A DNA stretch of 64,000 bases from Phymorhynchus buccinoides (Eukaryota; Mollusca; Gastropoda; Neogastropoda; Raphitomidae). The position numbers were made by a program, and so were the translations under genes. The stretch's first letter is position 1, and each line of letters begins with the position of its first letter. The notes under the pieces were generated by a model. The model was not told the origin of the DNA. It saw only the letters and a program-made list of their open reading frames with translations, and did not search any database. Positions 45,161-59,251 of this stretch are shown here, piece after piece. The stretch spans positions 21,002,071 to 21,066,070 of the forward strand of contig CM065693.1 in NCBI GenBank assembly GCA_017654935.2, given 5' to 3'.

Positions 45161-45495
45161 ACTTCGTTAATTAGTTGGCTTGTGTGAATATTTCACATGT
45201 TTACATTGAATATTGGCATGGATAATTTGAATCAAAACGTTTGTATCATTATATGAATGATACTATGATGACTTTTTTTGTGCTGTATTAAGTCATACTA
45301 AATTGGTATTTAGTTGACTGAATATTTGAAAATATTGGGAAATTGGTTGTGCTTAGTTAAGAAATTGACATCTATGGATTTGCCTTTTATTGGTATGTTA
45401 TTTTTTTTATGCCTTGCCTGACAGACCTTTCCTAATGTTCCCAGTTGCTATATTTAAAGATCGCAAGCGTTCTTTTTTTTTTGGGGGGGGGGTAC
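45161..45495 (+). other. 3' untranslated region of the Gmr1-like element with G-run
   Basis: It continues the host element after the nested DIRS insertion. The T-run followed by a G-run (about 45,472-45,492) directly before the 3' LTR is in the position of a polypurine tract. Only its G part is purine. Confidence 0.55.
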
Positions 45496-46751
45496 TGTCA
45501 GGAAGGGCATAATTCCGAAATAGACGATATAATATGTCAATTTATTAATGTATAAAATTTGGTAAATATATTATGTTGTAAAACTAAAATGCAAGTTGCA
45601 GATTTAAAAAGTAACTCCTTGTCGGAGATATACTTTACCCTTGGTAAAACCAAGTTTTGTAGAGCTGTTTCTTTATAACACGTGTAGCACGTGAATTTCG
45701 TAAACTTATTGGGTAACTCGCTCGACTGCTCACACAGCCAGCGGCCAAATAGGACACTGTCTGGTTGTGCACAGCACTGTGTCTGGCGATGTTAAGCTAG
45801 AAGGCTGCGCCCTTTTTACCAGTCATTTTTTTAACCGGGTTTTTCGGAAGTCCGGGTAAAGTAAATTTTGGGTTGTTGTTTTCTAAATTGCTAGGATTTA
45901 AAGAAGTTTACTTATTTCAAAGTTGTATTTCATTCATAAAGTTTAAATTGGGTTTCTAAATTTTGCAGGGTTTTCAAAATTGTAGGTTTTTTTATTTACA
46001 TTTGCAAAGACATTATGGTGTCTTAAAAATTGTATACTCTTTTTGAGAGAAAGTTACAGTTTCGGTGCTGGTGTGTTTGTCTAAAGTTCTAAGTTTTGTA
46101 AAGGCCAGTACATGGTTAAACACACTCACACCGAAACTAATCACGGAAAATTCTGTCCGCGAAGCTAATTCAAGTAGGGCTAGAATATTGACAGCCTTTT
46201 CAGTTCCCTTGCAGGGTGTGTGGCCCAGTCCCCCCTGTAACCCCTTCCTGTTGGGTGGACCTTCGACCTGTGGAGCCGGAGAGAGGAAGGGAGACCTGTA
46301 ACCCCTTCCTGTTGGGTGGACCTTCGACCTGTGGAGCCGGAGAGAGGAAGGGAGACCAGCCTCGCGCTTCTGAGGGAGCCGCTGGTTGAGTGTTGGTGCC
46401 AAGGGCACCAACGGACTTGTAAACGTTTGGGTGGAGAACGTTTGGGGAGGAGGTGCAACCAAGTTTGTGACCTCGGTGGAGAAGACGGTGCTTCGCGGAG
46501 ACAGATAAGTTTTTTAGTTGGTGTCACGAGGAACGGTGTGTTTGTAAAAATTATCCTGTCAGTGCCTGTCCCAAGACGAACATTTTTTTACTCATACAAA
46601 GGGACCAAAGTTGTTCTTGTTTAGCTTAAGAATAAAGGGGTGATAATCGGAAAGTTGTGTTAGTGTGTTAAAGTCCAAGTTAAACTCTGGTTAAGAACGC
46701 GCGTGGATGAGAGAGAGACAAAGTGTGTGAGTTTGTTTCAGTTTCTTTACA
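45496..46751 (+). repeat. 3' LTR of the Gmr1-like element
   Basis: 1,256 bp, the same length as the 5' LTR, with the same TG/CA ends and internal 61-bp duplication. It is followed by the TTCAG target copy at 46,752-46,756. Confidence 0.92.
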
Positions 46752-46756
46752 TTCAG

Positions 46757-48091
<1,335 letters not shown>

Positions 48092-48211
48092 CGACACACT
48101 CGTCCACTCCGCGCTGCACGAAACCGTCAGGACAGACGCACAGGTAAGAGCCCACTGTGTTTTTGCAGGCATAGCGACACTTGTTGGCTGGAGTGCTGCA
48201 TTCATCCACAT
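48092..48211 (-). CDS. Exon K: cbEGF domain, upstream of exon A
   Basis: This 120-bp exon is phase 1-1, with donor GTGAGT. It encodes [16 protein letters not shown], six cysteines and [12 protein letters not shown], then a short final loop. The acceptor is ATGACAG, with no pyrimidine tract because (ATG)n occupies the upstream side. Its 5' half is amplified upstream about 30 times. Confidence 0.85.
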
Positions 48212-51000
48212 CTGTCATCATCATTGTCATCATCATCATTATCATCATCATCATCATCATGTTTTTGCAGGCATAGCGACACTTGTTGGCTGGGGTGCTG
48301 CATTCATCCACATCTGTCATCATCATCGTTATCATCATTGTCATCATCATCATTGTCATTATCATCATCATGTTTTTGCAGGCATAGAGACACTTGTTGG
48401 CTGGGGTGCGGCATTCATCCACATCTGTCATCATCATCATTATCATCATCATCATTGTCATTATCATCATCATCATCATTGTCATTATCATCATCATCAT
48501 CATGTTTTTGCAGGCATAGCGACACTTGTTGGCTGGGGTGCGGCATTCATCCACATCATGTCATCATCATCATCATCATCATCATCATTGTCATTATCAT
48601 CATCATTGTCATCATTATGTTTTTGCAGGCATAGCGACACTTGTTGGCTGGGGTGCTGCATTCATCCACATCTGTCATCATCATCATCATTGTCATTATC
48701 ATTAACATCATCATGTTTTTGCAAGCATAGCGACACTTGTTGGCTGGGGTGCGGCATTCATCCACATCTGTCATCATTATCGTTGTCATGCATCATCATC
48801 ATGTTTTTTTGCAGGCATAGCGACACTTGTTGGCTGGGGTGCGGCATTCATCCACATCTGTCATCATCATCGTTATCATCATCATCATCATGTTTTTGCA
48901 GGCATAGCGACACTTGTTGGCTGGAGTGCTGCATTCATCCACATCTGTCATCATCATCGTTATCATCATTGTCATTATCATCAACATCATCATGTTTTTG
49001 CAGGCATAGCGACACTTGTTGGCTGGGGTGCTGCATTCATCCACATCTGTCATCATCATCATCATTGTCATCATCACATCATCATGTTTGTTGCAGGCAT
49101 AGCGACACTTGTTGGCCGGAGTGCTGCATTCATCCACATCTGTCATTATCATTATCATCGTTATCATCATTATCATGTTAGGCATCATTATCATCAACAT
49201 CATCATGTTTTTGTCAGGCATAGCGACAACTTGTTGGCTGGAGTGCTGCATTCATCCACATCTTGTCATCATCATCGTTATCATCATCATTGTCATTATC
49301 ATCATTGTCATCATTATGTTTTTGCAGGCATAGTGACACTTGTTGGCTGGAGTGCTGCATTCATCAACATCTGTCATCATCGTCATCATCATTGTCATCA
49401 TCATCATTGTCATTATCACACTTGTTAACATCACATCATGTTTTTTCATCAGGCATAGCGATCACTTTTTGTTGGCTGGATCTGTCATCATCATCGCATG
49501 TCATTCATCACAGGCATAGCGACACTTGTCATCATCGATCTGTCATCATCACGCGTCATCATGTTCATCATCACATATTGTTTTTGCATCATCATCATTG
49601 TCATTACAAATGTCATTATCATCATCATGTTTTTGCAAGGCATGCAGTTGGCATGTGACACTTGTTGGCTGGAGCGATTCATCCCCATCTGTCATCATCA
49701 TCGTTCATCATTGTAATCATTATCATCATCATGTTGCAGCGACACTTGTTGGCTGGAGTGCTGCATTCATCACATCGCATTCATCCATCATTGTCATCAT
49801 CATCATTTTTGCAGGCATAGCGACATTGTCATCCCATCATCATCATTATCATCATCATCATGTTTTTGCAGGCATGATAGTCATCACACTTGTTGGCTGG
49901 AGTGCTGCATTCATCCACATCTGTCATCATCATCGTTATCATCATTGTCATCATCATCATCATCATGTTTTTGCAGGCATAGCGACACTTGTTGGCTGGA
50001 GTGCTGCATTCATCCACATCTGTCATCATCATTATCATCATCATTGTCATCATCATCATCATCATGTTTTTGCAGGCATAGCGACACTTGTTGGCTGGAG
50101 TGCTGCATTCATCCACATCTGTCATCATCATCATTATCATTCATCATCATTATCATCATTAGGCATAGCGACACTTGTTGGCTGGAGTGCTGCATTCATC
50201 CACATCTGTCATCATCATTTTCATTGTCATTATCATCATCATCATGTTTTTGCAGGCATAGCGACACTTGTTGGCTGGAGTGCTGCATTCATAAACATCT
50301 GCATCATCATTATCCACATCATGTCATCATCATTGTTATCATCATTGTCATCATCATCATCATCATCATCCCATTTTTGCAGGCATAGCGACACTTGTTG
50401 GCTGGAGTGCTGCATTCATAAACATCTGTCATCATCATCGTTATCATCATCATTAATCATTATCATCATCATTGTTTTTGCAGGCATAGCGACACTTGTT
50501 GGCTGGAGTGCTGCATTCATAAACATCTGTCATCATCATCGTTATCATCATTATCATCATGTTTTTGCAGGCATAGTGACACTTGTTGGCTGGAGTGCTG
50601 CATTCATAAACATCTGACATCATCATCATTATCGTCATCATTATCATCATTGTCATGTTTTTGCAGGCATAGCGACACTTGTTGGCTGGAGTGCTGCATT
50701 CATCCACATCTGTCATCATCATCATTTGTCATTATCATCATTGTCATGTTTTTGCATCATAGCGACACTTGTTGTTTTTGCACATCTGGCATAGCGACAT
50801 CAACATCATGTTTTTGCAGGCATAGCGACACTTGTTGGCTGGAGTGCTGCATTCATCCACATCTGTCATCATCATCGTTATCATCATCATCATTATCATC
50901 ATCATTTTTTGCAGGCATCATTGTTGGCTGGATGCTGCATCATCATCTGTCATCATCATCGTTTTTGCAGGCATAGTGACACTTGTTGGCTGGAGTGCTG
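48212..51000 (-). repeat. Array of exon-K 5' halves joined to (ATG)n
   Basis: About 30 copies of the segment [18 protein letters not shown] are separated by ATG/ATA/ACA-type triplet tracts, with a period of about 80-130 bp. Each copy keeps the ACAG acceptor and breaks off after AAAAAC. In clean stretches each unit is a multiple of three, so half-EGF segments and Met/Ile/Thr-rich linkers read through in one frame, for example 48,554-48,092. Copies near 49,450-49,830 and 50,750-50,960 are damaged. The array runs into the assembly gap. Confidence 0.9.
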
Positions 51001-51500
51001 NNNNNNNNNNNNNNNNNNNNNNNNNNNNNNNNNNNNNNNNNNNNNNNNNNNNNNNNNNNNNNNNNNNNNNNNNNNNNNNNNNNNNNNNNNNNNNNNNNNN
51101 NNNNNNNNNNNNNNNNNNNNNNNNNNNNNNNNNNNNNNNNNNNNNNNNNNNNNNNNNNNNNNNNNNNNNNNNNNNNNNNNNNNNNNNNNNNNNNNNNNNN
51201 NNNNNNNNNNNNNNNNNNNNNNNNNNNNNNNNNNNNNNNNNNNNNNNNNNNNNNNNNNNNNNNNNNNNNNNNNNNNNNNNNNNNNNNNNNNNNNNNNNNN
51301 NNNNNNNNNNNNNNNNNNNNNNNNNNNNNNNNNNNNNNNNNNNNNNNNNNNNNNNNNNNNNNNNNNNNNNNNNNNNNNNNNNNNNNNNNNNNNNNNNNNN
51401 NNNNNNNNNNNNNNNNNNNNNNNNNNNNNNNNNNNNNNNNNNNNNNNNNNNNNNNNNNNNNNNNNNNNNNNNNNNNNNNNNNNNNNNNNNNNNNNNNNNN
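51001..51500. other. Assembly gap (500 N)
   Basis: Exactly 500 unknown bases, beginning inside a unit of the half-exon array. The round number suggests a scaffolding placeholder, so the true array length is unknown. Confidence 0.99.
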
Positions 51501-52129
51501 TATTATTATTCACTTATTGATTGAATTATTTTACTTCAGGTTTGAATGCATGCTAGAAAGCCAGAGGCAGACAGAGACGCTGTGCGACGCTGTTGGTCTG
51601 TAAAAACACGCAGGATGAGGTAGTGCCTCACAGACCTAGCTGCGACATTGGTGCCATGTGTTCTGGGCGCATAATTCTATGCAGGCTATTTATCGCCACC
51701 GCAGGTGGAGCGTTCTGCCAGCACTGGATAACCACCTCCACAGTGGATATTATTAAGATGAAGGGGGCTAGCCCTAAAAACCAGTATGTTTGTCGTTATT
51801 CCTTCCCTTATTATCAGCCGTTGCAAGCGAAGCTGTCATGTTTTTCAGTGAACGTTTGTCCGTTTGTTTCATGATTGCTGGCCGGTTATAAAAAATTATA
51901 TGTATGTTAACACGAAAATGTTCGAACGGAGGGACCTAGGAGGCTCAAAGTTTGCATGCGCGTAGGTTGTTAGGATATCTAGCAAAGTTTGAATCTGGAG
52001 ACTGGAACGGGAAAATGTAGATGTGAACTTTTGGCTTGTGACATAGCGCTTAAATTAACACTTAATTTAAAAAAACAATTGTTTTCCTGTTTGTTAGTTT
52101 GTTCGTCTTCTTTTTTTTTCCTTCTTTCA
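51501..52129. other. Unassigned sequence right of the gap
   Basis: No gene is recognised. A plus-strand frame of 93 codons (51,593-51,874) has no features I know. From about 51,984 the sequence pairs with the end of the window (64,000 inward). Confidence 0.5.
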
Positions 52130-52490
52130 TCGCTCAGAGTGGACAATTTCCGGTCAATTCATGAGCGCATAATATGCGTCAATTCTGCCATGCGCCTAAC
52201 TAAGATAGTTGGCCCAGCCAGTCCCGACTTTGGTTGCAGAAATCTTTTGAAAAGTGTTTCTTGAAAAAAGGCCGGAGATGGAACCGGCGGGACCGGTAGG
52301 CAGAAAGATAGTAGATGACAGTGGCAAAGGTAGATGCCAGTAAGCAAAAGGAAAAGGCAGAGTCCAAAGATGGTGATATATTAGAGGAAGTTACAAAGCG
52401 CAGAACTTCGCAGGAGGTGGGGGAACTATTTATGCAAAAGACCCCCCGGTAATCCCCACGGGTGGGGTAGTTTTGTCTGAATTTTGCTTT
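52130..52490. repeat. Interspersed repeat of about 340 bp (palindrome 2, left)
   Basis: This is the fullest copy of the dispersed family also found at 7,915-8,330. It has GCGCCTAACTAAG, GGCCCAGCCAGTCC, GATAGTAGATGACAGT and a CCCCACGGGTGGGG palindrome. Its mirror is at 63,510-63,860. Confidence 0.7.
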
Positions 52491-52858
52491 TGTTTTTATG
52501 TGTTTCTGTATGTTCGCAGTCCATTTGTTGAAATTGCTTTAAAATTTATTTAATCATATTTAAATTTTTACTAGTGTCCATTTGAACACATGACAAGACC
52601 CATTGTATATGATGATGCTAATTTAGAGTTTAATTTTGTGACCGTGGTTTGTATGTCAGTTTTATGCATGCATTTTTTTATCATGTGTGTTTAAACTGCC
52701 TGCTTTGTGTGTAAGTTTAGTTTTCTCTGAGAGTATTGTATTTCTAAATAAAATATTAAAAAAATGTTAATGCTAAAAAAAGAAAGACAGAAAGAAACAT
52801 GACATAGATAAAAGTGGGAAGGCATGTGTGAATAACGAATAGCTTTTGCGTATTGCAG

Positions 52859-52914
52859 CATGATTCATATCTGTGTGGCCGGCTATGATGTGGATGAAGA
52901 GGAAGCGTTTGTGG
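52859..52914 (+). CDS. Candidate short exon (left arm of palindrome 2)
   Basis: Flanked by acceptor tattgcag and a strong donor GTAAGT. It is 56 bp, one G longer than the mirrored copy at 63,129-63,075, so the frame differs between arms. The right copy can read HDSYLCAGYDVDEEEAFVG. The function is unknown; a piece of a cysteine-rich extracellular protein is possible. Confidence 0.35.
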
Positions 52915-52944
52915 GTAAGTGAAGCAACGGTTTGTGTTTGCACA

Positions 52945-55275
52945 GTACAGTGGAATATAGCCTTATTGTGAACACAGTGAAATACAGCCTTATTGAGCCA
53001 CTGGAAAAAGAGCCTTATTGACACAGTGGAAATATAGCCTTATTATCACACTGGAAATATAGCCTTATGATCACTGTGGAAATATAGCCTTATTGAGCAC
53101 ACTAGGAAAATATAGCCTTATTGGGGCACATGGAAATATAGCCTTATTGAGCACACTGAAATATAGCCTTATGAGCACAGTGGAAAATATAGCCTTATTG
53201 AACACGTGAAATATAGCCTTATTTGAGCACACTGGAAATATAAGCCTTATTGAGCACAGTGAAATATAGCCTTATTGAGCACAGTGGAAATATATCCTTA
53301 TGAGCACACGGAAATATAGAGCCTTTTGAGGGGGCGCAAAAAAATGGTGGAAATATCGCCTTATTGGAGCACGAGTGGAAATAATAGCCTTATTGAGCAC
53401 AGTGGAAATATAGCCTTATTGAGCCAGTGGAAATTAGCCCTTATTGGGAGCACACTGGAAATATGCCTTATTGAGCACAGTGAAAATATAGCCTTATTGA
53501 GCACGACTGGAAATATAGCCTTATTGGACCAGGAAATATAGCCTTAGTATTTGAGCAAGTGTAAATAATATGCCTTATTGAGCACGTGAGAAAATATAGC
53601 CTTATTGATCACGACTGGAAATATAGCCTTATTGAGCACACTGGAAATATACCTTAGTATTTGAGCACACTGAAATATAGCCTTAATTGAGGCACAGTGG
53701 AAATATGGCCTTAGTATTTGAGCACCAGTGGAAATATATCTTTAGTAATTGAGCCAGTGAAATATAGCCTTATTGAGCAGCACTGGAAATATACCTTATT
53801 GAGAACGTGGAAATATAGCCTTAGTATTTGAGCACAGTGGGAAATATAGCCTTATTGAGCACAGTGGAAATATAGCCTTATATGAGCACGTGGGAAATAT
53901 AGCCTTATTGAGCACACTGGAAATATAGCCTTATTGACCACAGGGGAATATAGCCTCAGTAATTTAACACAGGGGAAATATGACTTATTGAGCACACTGG
54001 AAATATAGGCCTTAGTAATTGGACACAGGGAAATATAGCTTCAATTTAGCATAGGAGGGAAATATAGCCTTATTGAGCCAGTGGAATATAGCCTTATTGA
54101 GCACAGTGGAATATAGCCTTATTGGAGCACAGGGGAAATTAGCCATTTGAGTCATATGGGAAATAAGCCTTATTGAGCACAGTGGAAATATTCACACAGC
54201 TTTTAGTATTTGAGCACAGTTGGAAATATAGCCCTTATTGAGCACACTGGAAAAATAGCCTTATTGAGCACAGAGGGGAAATATACCTTATTGAGCACAG
54301 GGGAAATATATCCTTATTTGAGCAGGGAAATATAGCCTTAGTATTTGAGCACAGTGGAAATATAGCCTTATTGAGCCAGTGGAAATAGAGCCCTTATTGA
54401 GCACAGTTGAAATTATGCCTTATTGAGCATGGGAAATATAGCCTAGTAATTTGATCCCCGTGGAAATATAGCCTATTGAGCACTGCAAATATAGCCTATT
54501 GATCACACTGGAAATATAGCCTTATTGAGCCCACTGAAATATAGCCTTAGTATTTGAGCACCGGGGAAATATAGCCCTTATTAGGCACAGTGGAAATATA
54601 GCCTTATTGAGCACAGTGGAAAATATAGCCGTATTGGTACTACCTGGAAATATATCCTTTATTGAGCACACTGAAATTTAGCCTTATTGAGCACACTGGA
54701 AATAAATCGCCTTATGGAGCACAGTGGAATATAGCCTTATTGACACAATGGAAATATAGCCTTATTGATGGCATAGGGGAAATATAGCCTTGAGTGAATT
54801 GAACACAGTGGAAATATGCCTTAGTTAATTGACACAAGGGAAATTAGCCTATTGAAGCCACTGAAATATAGCCATTCTTGAGCACATGTGGAAATATATC
54901 TTATTGAGCACAGGGGAAATATAGCCTTATTGACACAGTGGAAATATAGCCTTTTTGATGCACAGTGGAAATATAGCCTTCAGTAATTGAACACAGGGAA
55001 ATATAGCCTTATTGAGCACAGGGGAAATATAGACTTATTGAGCACAGTGGAAATATAGCCTTGTTGAGCACAGTGGAAATATATGAGGACATTTATTGAG
55101 GCACATGGAAATATAGCCTCAGTAATTGAACACAGGGGAAATATAGCCTTATTGAGCACACTGGAAATATAGCCTTATTGAGCACACTGGAAATATAGCC
55201 TTAGTAATTGAACACAGGGGAAATATAGCCTCAGTAATTGAACACAGGGGAAATATAGCCTCAGTAATTGCCGGC
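52945..55275. repeat. 26-bp minisatellite, error-rich copy
   Basis: Roughly 85-90 units of a 26-bp repeat with core GGAAATATAGCCTTATTGAG. Longer variants carry an AGTATTT or AGTAATT insert in place of ATT. Almost every unit shows private single-base insertions or deletions, unlike the clean inverted array at 60,735-63,045. Confidence 0.92.
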
Positions 55276-58000
55276 AAGGCTATAAAGTTAGCTATTCCAA
55301 ACGGATTTTTGAAAGCTGACATTGCAACTAGCTTTTAGCATCGTGTGATAGAAAACTTTTTTATCCTGATTACAAAGATACCAAAAACAATTTTGTGCTA
55401 TTAGTTAGCTTTCGAGTTACGGAAATGAATTTTAATATTTAAATTTTAGGGGTCGCATTTTACGTACCCTTGAAAATTGGGTGTGGTGCCAGCCATATTT
55501 GCCGAGCCATAAAACATATTTATACCTCACAAAAAACACTTTAAATGAATGGTACAGTTTCTTACCAACCTGCACAATGCATGAGATTTTTTTCAGTCAT
55601 TAACATTATTTATGTTTCCATAAAATCGGATGCCAAAGATACGGAAAATATCGATTTTCAACTATACTTTTGCATAACGCAATTTTTGGAAGTCCCAGCA
55701 AATATTCAAACTGCACTAACTTTGCTTCTAATCAAGTGACAGAAAGGTATTTGGTATCGATGGAATTGGCAAAACAAGATCTTGAGCTTAGTGGACTTGT
55801 TAAATTGCTCAGAATGTATTGTGTTGTTCTGTTCATGTGCTGCAGCCTTTGGGCTAGTTGGCCTTTTTCATCTATCTATGTCCCGAAAACGACTGTTTTG
55901 CCTCTGATCAAGTGATTGGTTATATGAATGAAGAAATAGAAGAAAGGGAATTTTCTTAATGATATTTTGAACTCTACTGACTTTTTTTTAAAGTGTGTAT
56001 GAGGAGCTGCACAGCTCTGTGCTGCAGCCTTGGGGCTAGTTGGCCTTTGGTGACCATATGTGCCCTTCCATCAATCGCCTTCTTATTGAGTAACACAAAG
56101 CTGTGCTGTTTAAATGGATTTATCAAAATGAGATATTGATATCCTTGGTCTTTTTAAAGTGCTTAGTAGGCGCTATAGCTTTATGCTGCAGCCTTGTGGT
56201 TAGTTTGCCTTTGACAATCATGCATGCACAAATCAAATTGAATAGTCAAAAGAGTCAAGCGCCCTTCTTCTAGGCTAGTGACAAGAGATGTGACAAGTAA
56301 TCAAAACGTTATCGGCCTACCTATGAAGGCCACACAAACGAAATTTGACACACAGTTGTAACTGCCTCAGGATGCTAACAGAACAAGTTTATGAATATGA
56401 CGTCATTATATTTATGACGTCATTCTGATTAGCTCTGTCTTACCCTCGCAAGTGAGCTAAATTGAGACATTTCGGGATATTTTTGGCAGTACTTAGTAAT
56501 CTTGATATCTTTATGAAGCCCAGAATGTGGCTGTCTCAGCATTAAAATAAAAACGTTTACTCAGACAAAAGGAAGAGAAAAGAGGGGGAAAGGGGTGGGG
56601 GCAGAGATTGATAATGGGGTGGAGGGGACAAGGAAAAAAAGGAAAGAGAGAGACTATCTACTACTTCCTATTCGTCACTCTAAATTCTAGAGAGATAAGT
56701 ATCTTTAGCCACCGTGGCGACGGTTTATCTTTGGTGTGTTATGGTTTGTTGTTTGTTTGTAAAACCTCTACTACCGAAGAGGCAATGTTTAAATTTTTCT
56801 TTCTGTTTTTGTTTGTTGCCAGCCCTGTCTTAAACTAACTGGACAATCAGAGAGAGTGGGGAAAACAGAGAGAGAGGAGAACGGAATGAGGAAGAGAGGA
56901 GAGAGAGAGCGAGAGAGAAGAGAGAGATAGGAGAGAGAGAGAAGAGAGAGAGTGTCAGGAAAGACAACTCTTCTTAGCTCGTTATATTTTTTAATCATTC
57001 GCTTCCCGTGATCGATTACTTGAAGACCATGCCTTTATCAACACAGAATTAATAAAATTGACTTCACTTTCTTTTACTTTCATCTATATACTATATGTAT
57101 ACAGTATGTGTGACAAAGACTGTGGCGGAAGAAAGGGTTCTCTGAAGAATGTTGAGGCCCACGATGTACTGTGGCTTTTAATGATCACTCCCATGAGAGT
57201 TGTGTATGTATACACGTGCCATTATGAAGTTGCCTTGAACTAAAATTGTTTAAACAAACACATTTTTTTGAAAAGTTTAAATAACTTGTTAAACTCAACC
57301 ACATCATCATTATCGACACAAGTTGTTAATATATTCTCACAGGTATACTTACATTTTTTTTGTGAACTCTACATCCTTCGAATACGGTCATCACCACAGA
57401 CAACAATATTTGCAGTTTATTTCTAACTTTTTTTTAGCGTTCAACTACGTCACATCATCATCATCGTCGTCCCCATCAGTGACATCACTATCCATTATCC
57501 ATTTTTTAAGCTATGCAGCATAGTATCACCACAAACAATAATGATTAACATCAACATCATAGTAATGTTATTACTTTAACTTTAAAATCTAAATCATCTT
57601 CCATAACAATTATTCTGGTAACTGTTTGTTTTATTTTATCTTAACAACATGAATCATCCCATATTTACTTATTTGCAATTTACTTTTATATAACATTTTA
57701 ACTATTTCCTTTTACATAAGCACCATCAAAATCTCATCACCATCATAAAATTCAACTTTATCAGTAAACCACAGTTCAACTCTTGTTTGGATAATAGGCA
57801 ACAACAATATTGCAGTTTATTTCTAACTTGTTTTTAACTGGTCACTACTGTCACTTCAGATAACATCGTTCTTCGTCATAATCAGTGACATCACTATATT
57901 CTATTAATACAGTGTATTTAAGCTATGCAGCATAGTATCAACACCAACAGTAAAATGATTAACTCAACGATCATCATATGTTATTTTCTTTACTTTAACC
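55276..58000. other. Palindrome 2 left arm, inner non-coding part
   Basis: A degenerate repeat of about 165-180 bp with a CTGCAGCCTT core recurs near 55,841, 56,023 and 56,187. Two TGACGTCA sites lie at about 56,399-56,424 and a GA tract at 56,850-56,955. Two diverged copies of an ATC-rich block (about 57,300-57,600 and 57,700-57,990) share a segment with GCTATGCAGCATAGTATCA. No gene is seen. Confidence 0.6.
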
Positions 58001-58009
58001 AGTATTGGT

Positions 58010-58175
58010 GGTATTTGAAGAAGGTGGCCAGCCTTGCCGTTCTTCGTCTGTCCTTTAGCAGAGGCCAGTGCAGATCCGTCAACATGTTGTGCTTGACGGT
58101 GGCGGTTGATGACCCATCGGGCTGCACGGCGTTGGACCTTTTCCAACTTGCCGATGTTCTTGGCAGTGTACGGGT
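58010..58175 (-). mobile_element. LINE C-terminal fragment in the spacer of palindrome 2
   Basis: On the minus strand it encodes EKVQRRAARWVINRHR and a diverged continuation, the C-terminal tail of a CR1/Jockey-type reverse transcriptase. It is the only part of palindrome 2 present once. The arms begin on either side of it. Confidence 0.65.
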
Positions 58176-58179
58176 TAAA

Positions 58180-59203
58180 GTTAAAGTAATAACATACTGA
58201 TGATGTTGATGTTAATCATTACTGTGGTGTTGATACTATGCTGCATAGCTTAAAACAATGTATAATAGATATATAGTGATGTCACTGATTATGACGACGA
58301 CGATGATGAAGTGACAGTAGTGACCAGTTAAAACAAGTTAGAAATAAACTGCAAATATTGTTGTTGCTATTATCAAAAAGAAGTTGAACTTGTGGTTTAC
58401 TGATAAAGTTGAATTTTATGATGGTGATGATGATTTGATGGTGCTTATGTAAAAGGAAATAGTTAAAATGTTATAAAGTAAATTGCAATATAAGTAAATA
58501 TGATGATTCCATGTTGTTAAGATAAATAAAACAAAAGTTACCAGAATAATTGTATATGGAAGATTGATTATATTTTAAAAGTTAAAGTAATAACATACTG
58601 ATGATGTTGATGTTAATCATTATTGTGGTGTTGATACTATGCTGCATAGCTTAAAAAATGTATAATGGATAGTGATGTCACTGATGATGACGACGATGAT
58701 GATGATGTGACAGTAGTGACCAGCTAAAAAAAAGTTAGAAATAAACTGCAAATATTGTTGTCTGTGGTGATGACGTGATTCGAAGGATGTAGAGTTAAAA
58801 AAAATTAAGTATACCGTGTTGAGAATATATTACAACTTGTGTCGATAATGATGATGTGGTTGAGTGTAACCAAGTTATTTAAACTTTTCAAAAAATGTGT
58901 TTGTTTAACTTTTAGTTCAAGCAACTTCATAATGGGCACTTGTATACATACACAACTCCTCATGGGAGTGTGCATTTACAAGCCACAGCTACATGTTGGC
59001 CTCAACATTCTTCAGAGAATACCCTTTCTTGCCACAGTCTTTTGTCACACATACTGTATACATATAGTATATAGATGAAAGTAAAAGAAAGTGAAGTCAA
59101 TTTTATTAATTCTGTGTTGATAAAGGCATGGTCTTCAAGTAATCGATCACGGGAAGCGAATGATTAAAAAATATAACGAGCTAAGAAGAGTTGTCTTTCC
59201 TGA

Positions 59204-59251
<48 letters not shown>

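Larger units (their letters stand above)
32158..46751 (+). mobile_element. Gmr1-like LTR retrotransposon (full length, with nested DIRS element)
   Basis: It is bounded by two 1,256-bp LTRs starting TG and ending CA and by 5-bp target duplications TTCAG (32,153-32,157 and 46,752-46,756). It encodes gag and protease, then integrase, reverse transcriptase and RNase H in that order. Placing integrase before reverse transcriptase in a Ty3/gypsy-like pol defines Gmr1-like elements. Without the nested element it would be about 8.6 kb. No env-like frame is seen. It lies in an intron of the right fibrillin-like copy, antisense to it. Confidence 0.92.
51984..58000. repeat. Palindrome 2, left arm
   Basis: It pairs in inverse with 58,175-64,000. 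Pairs include 51,984-52,080 with 63,905-64,000, the candidate exons at 52,859 and 63,129, the minisatellites, and 55,545-55,739 with 60,505-60,290. Small indels in the minisatellite are far more frequent here than in the right arm. Confidence 0.88.

Noticed and set aside
55545..55739. Short frame present in both arms of palindrome 2 as a conserved gene
   Set aside because: Its presence in both arms follows from the palindrome itself; there are no splice signals, domain or other support.
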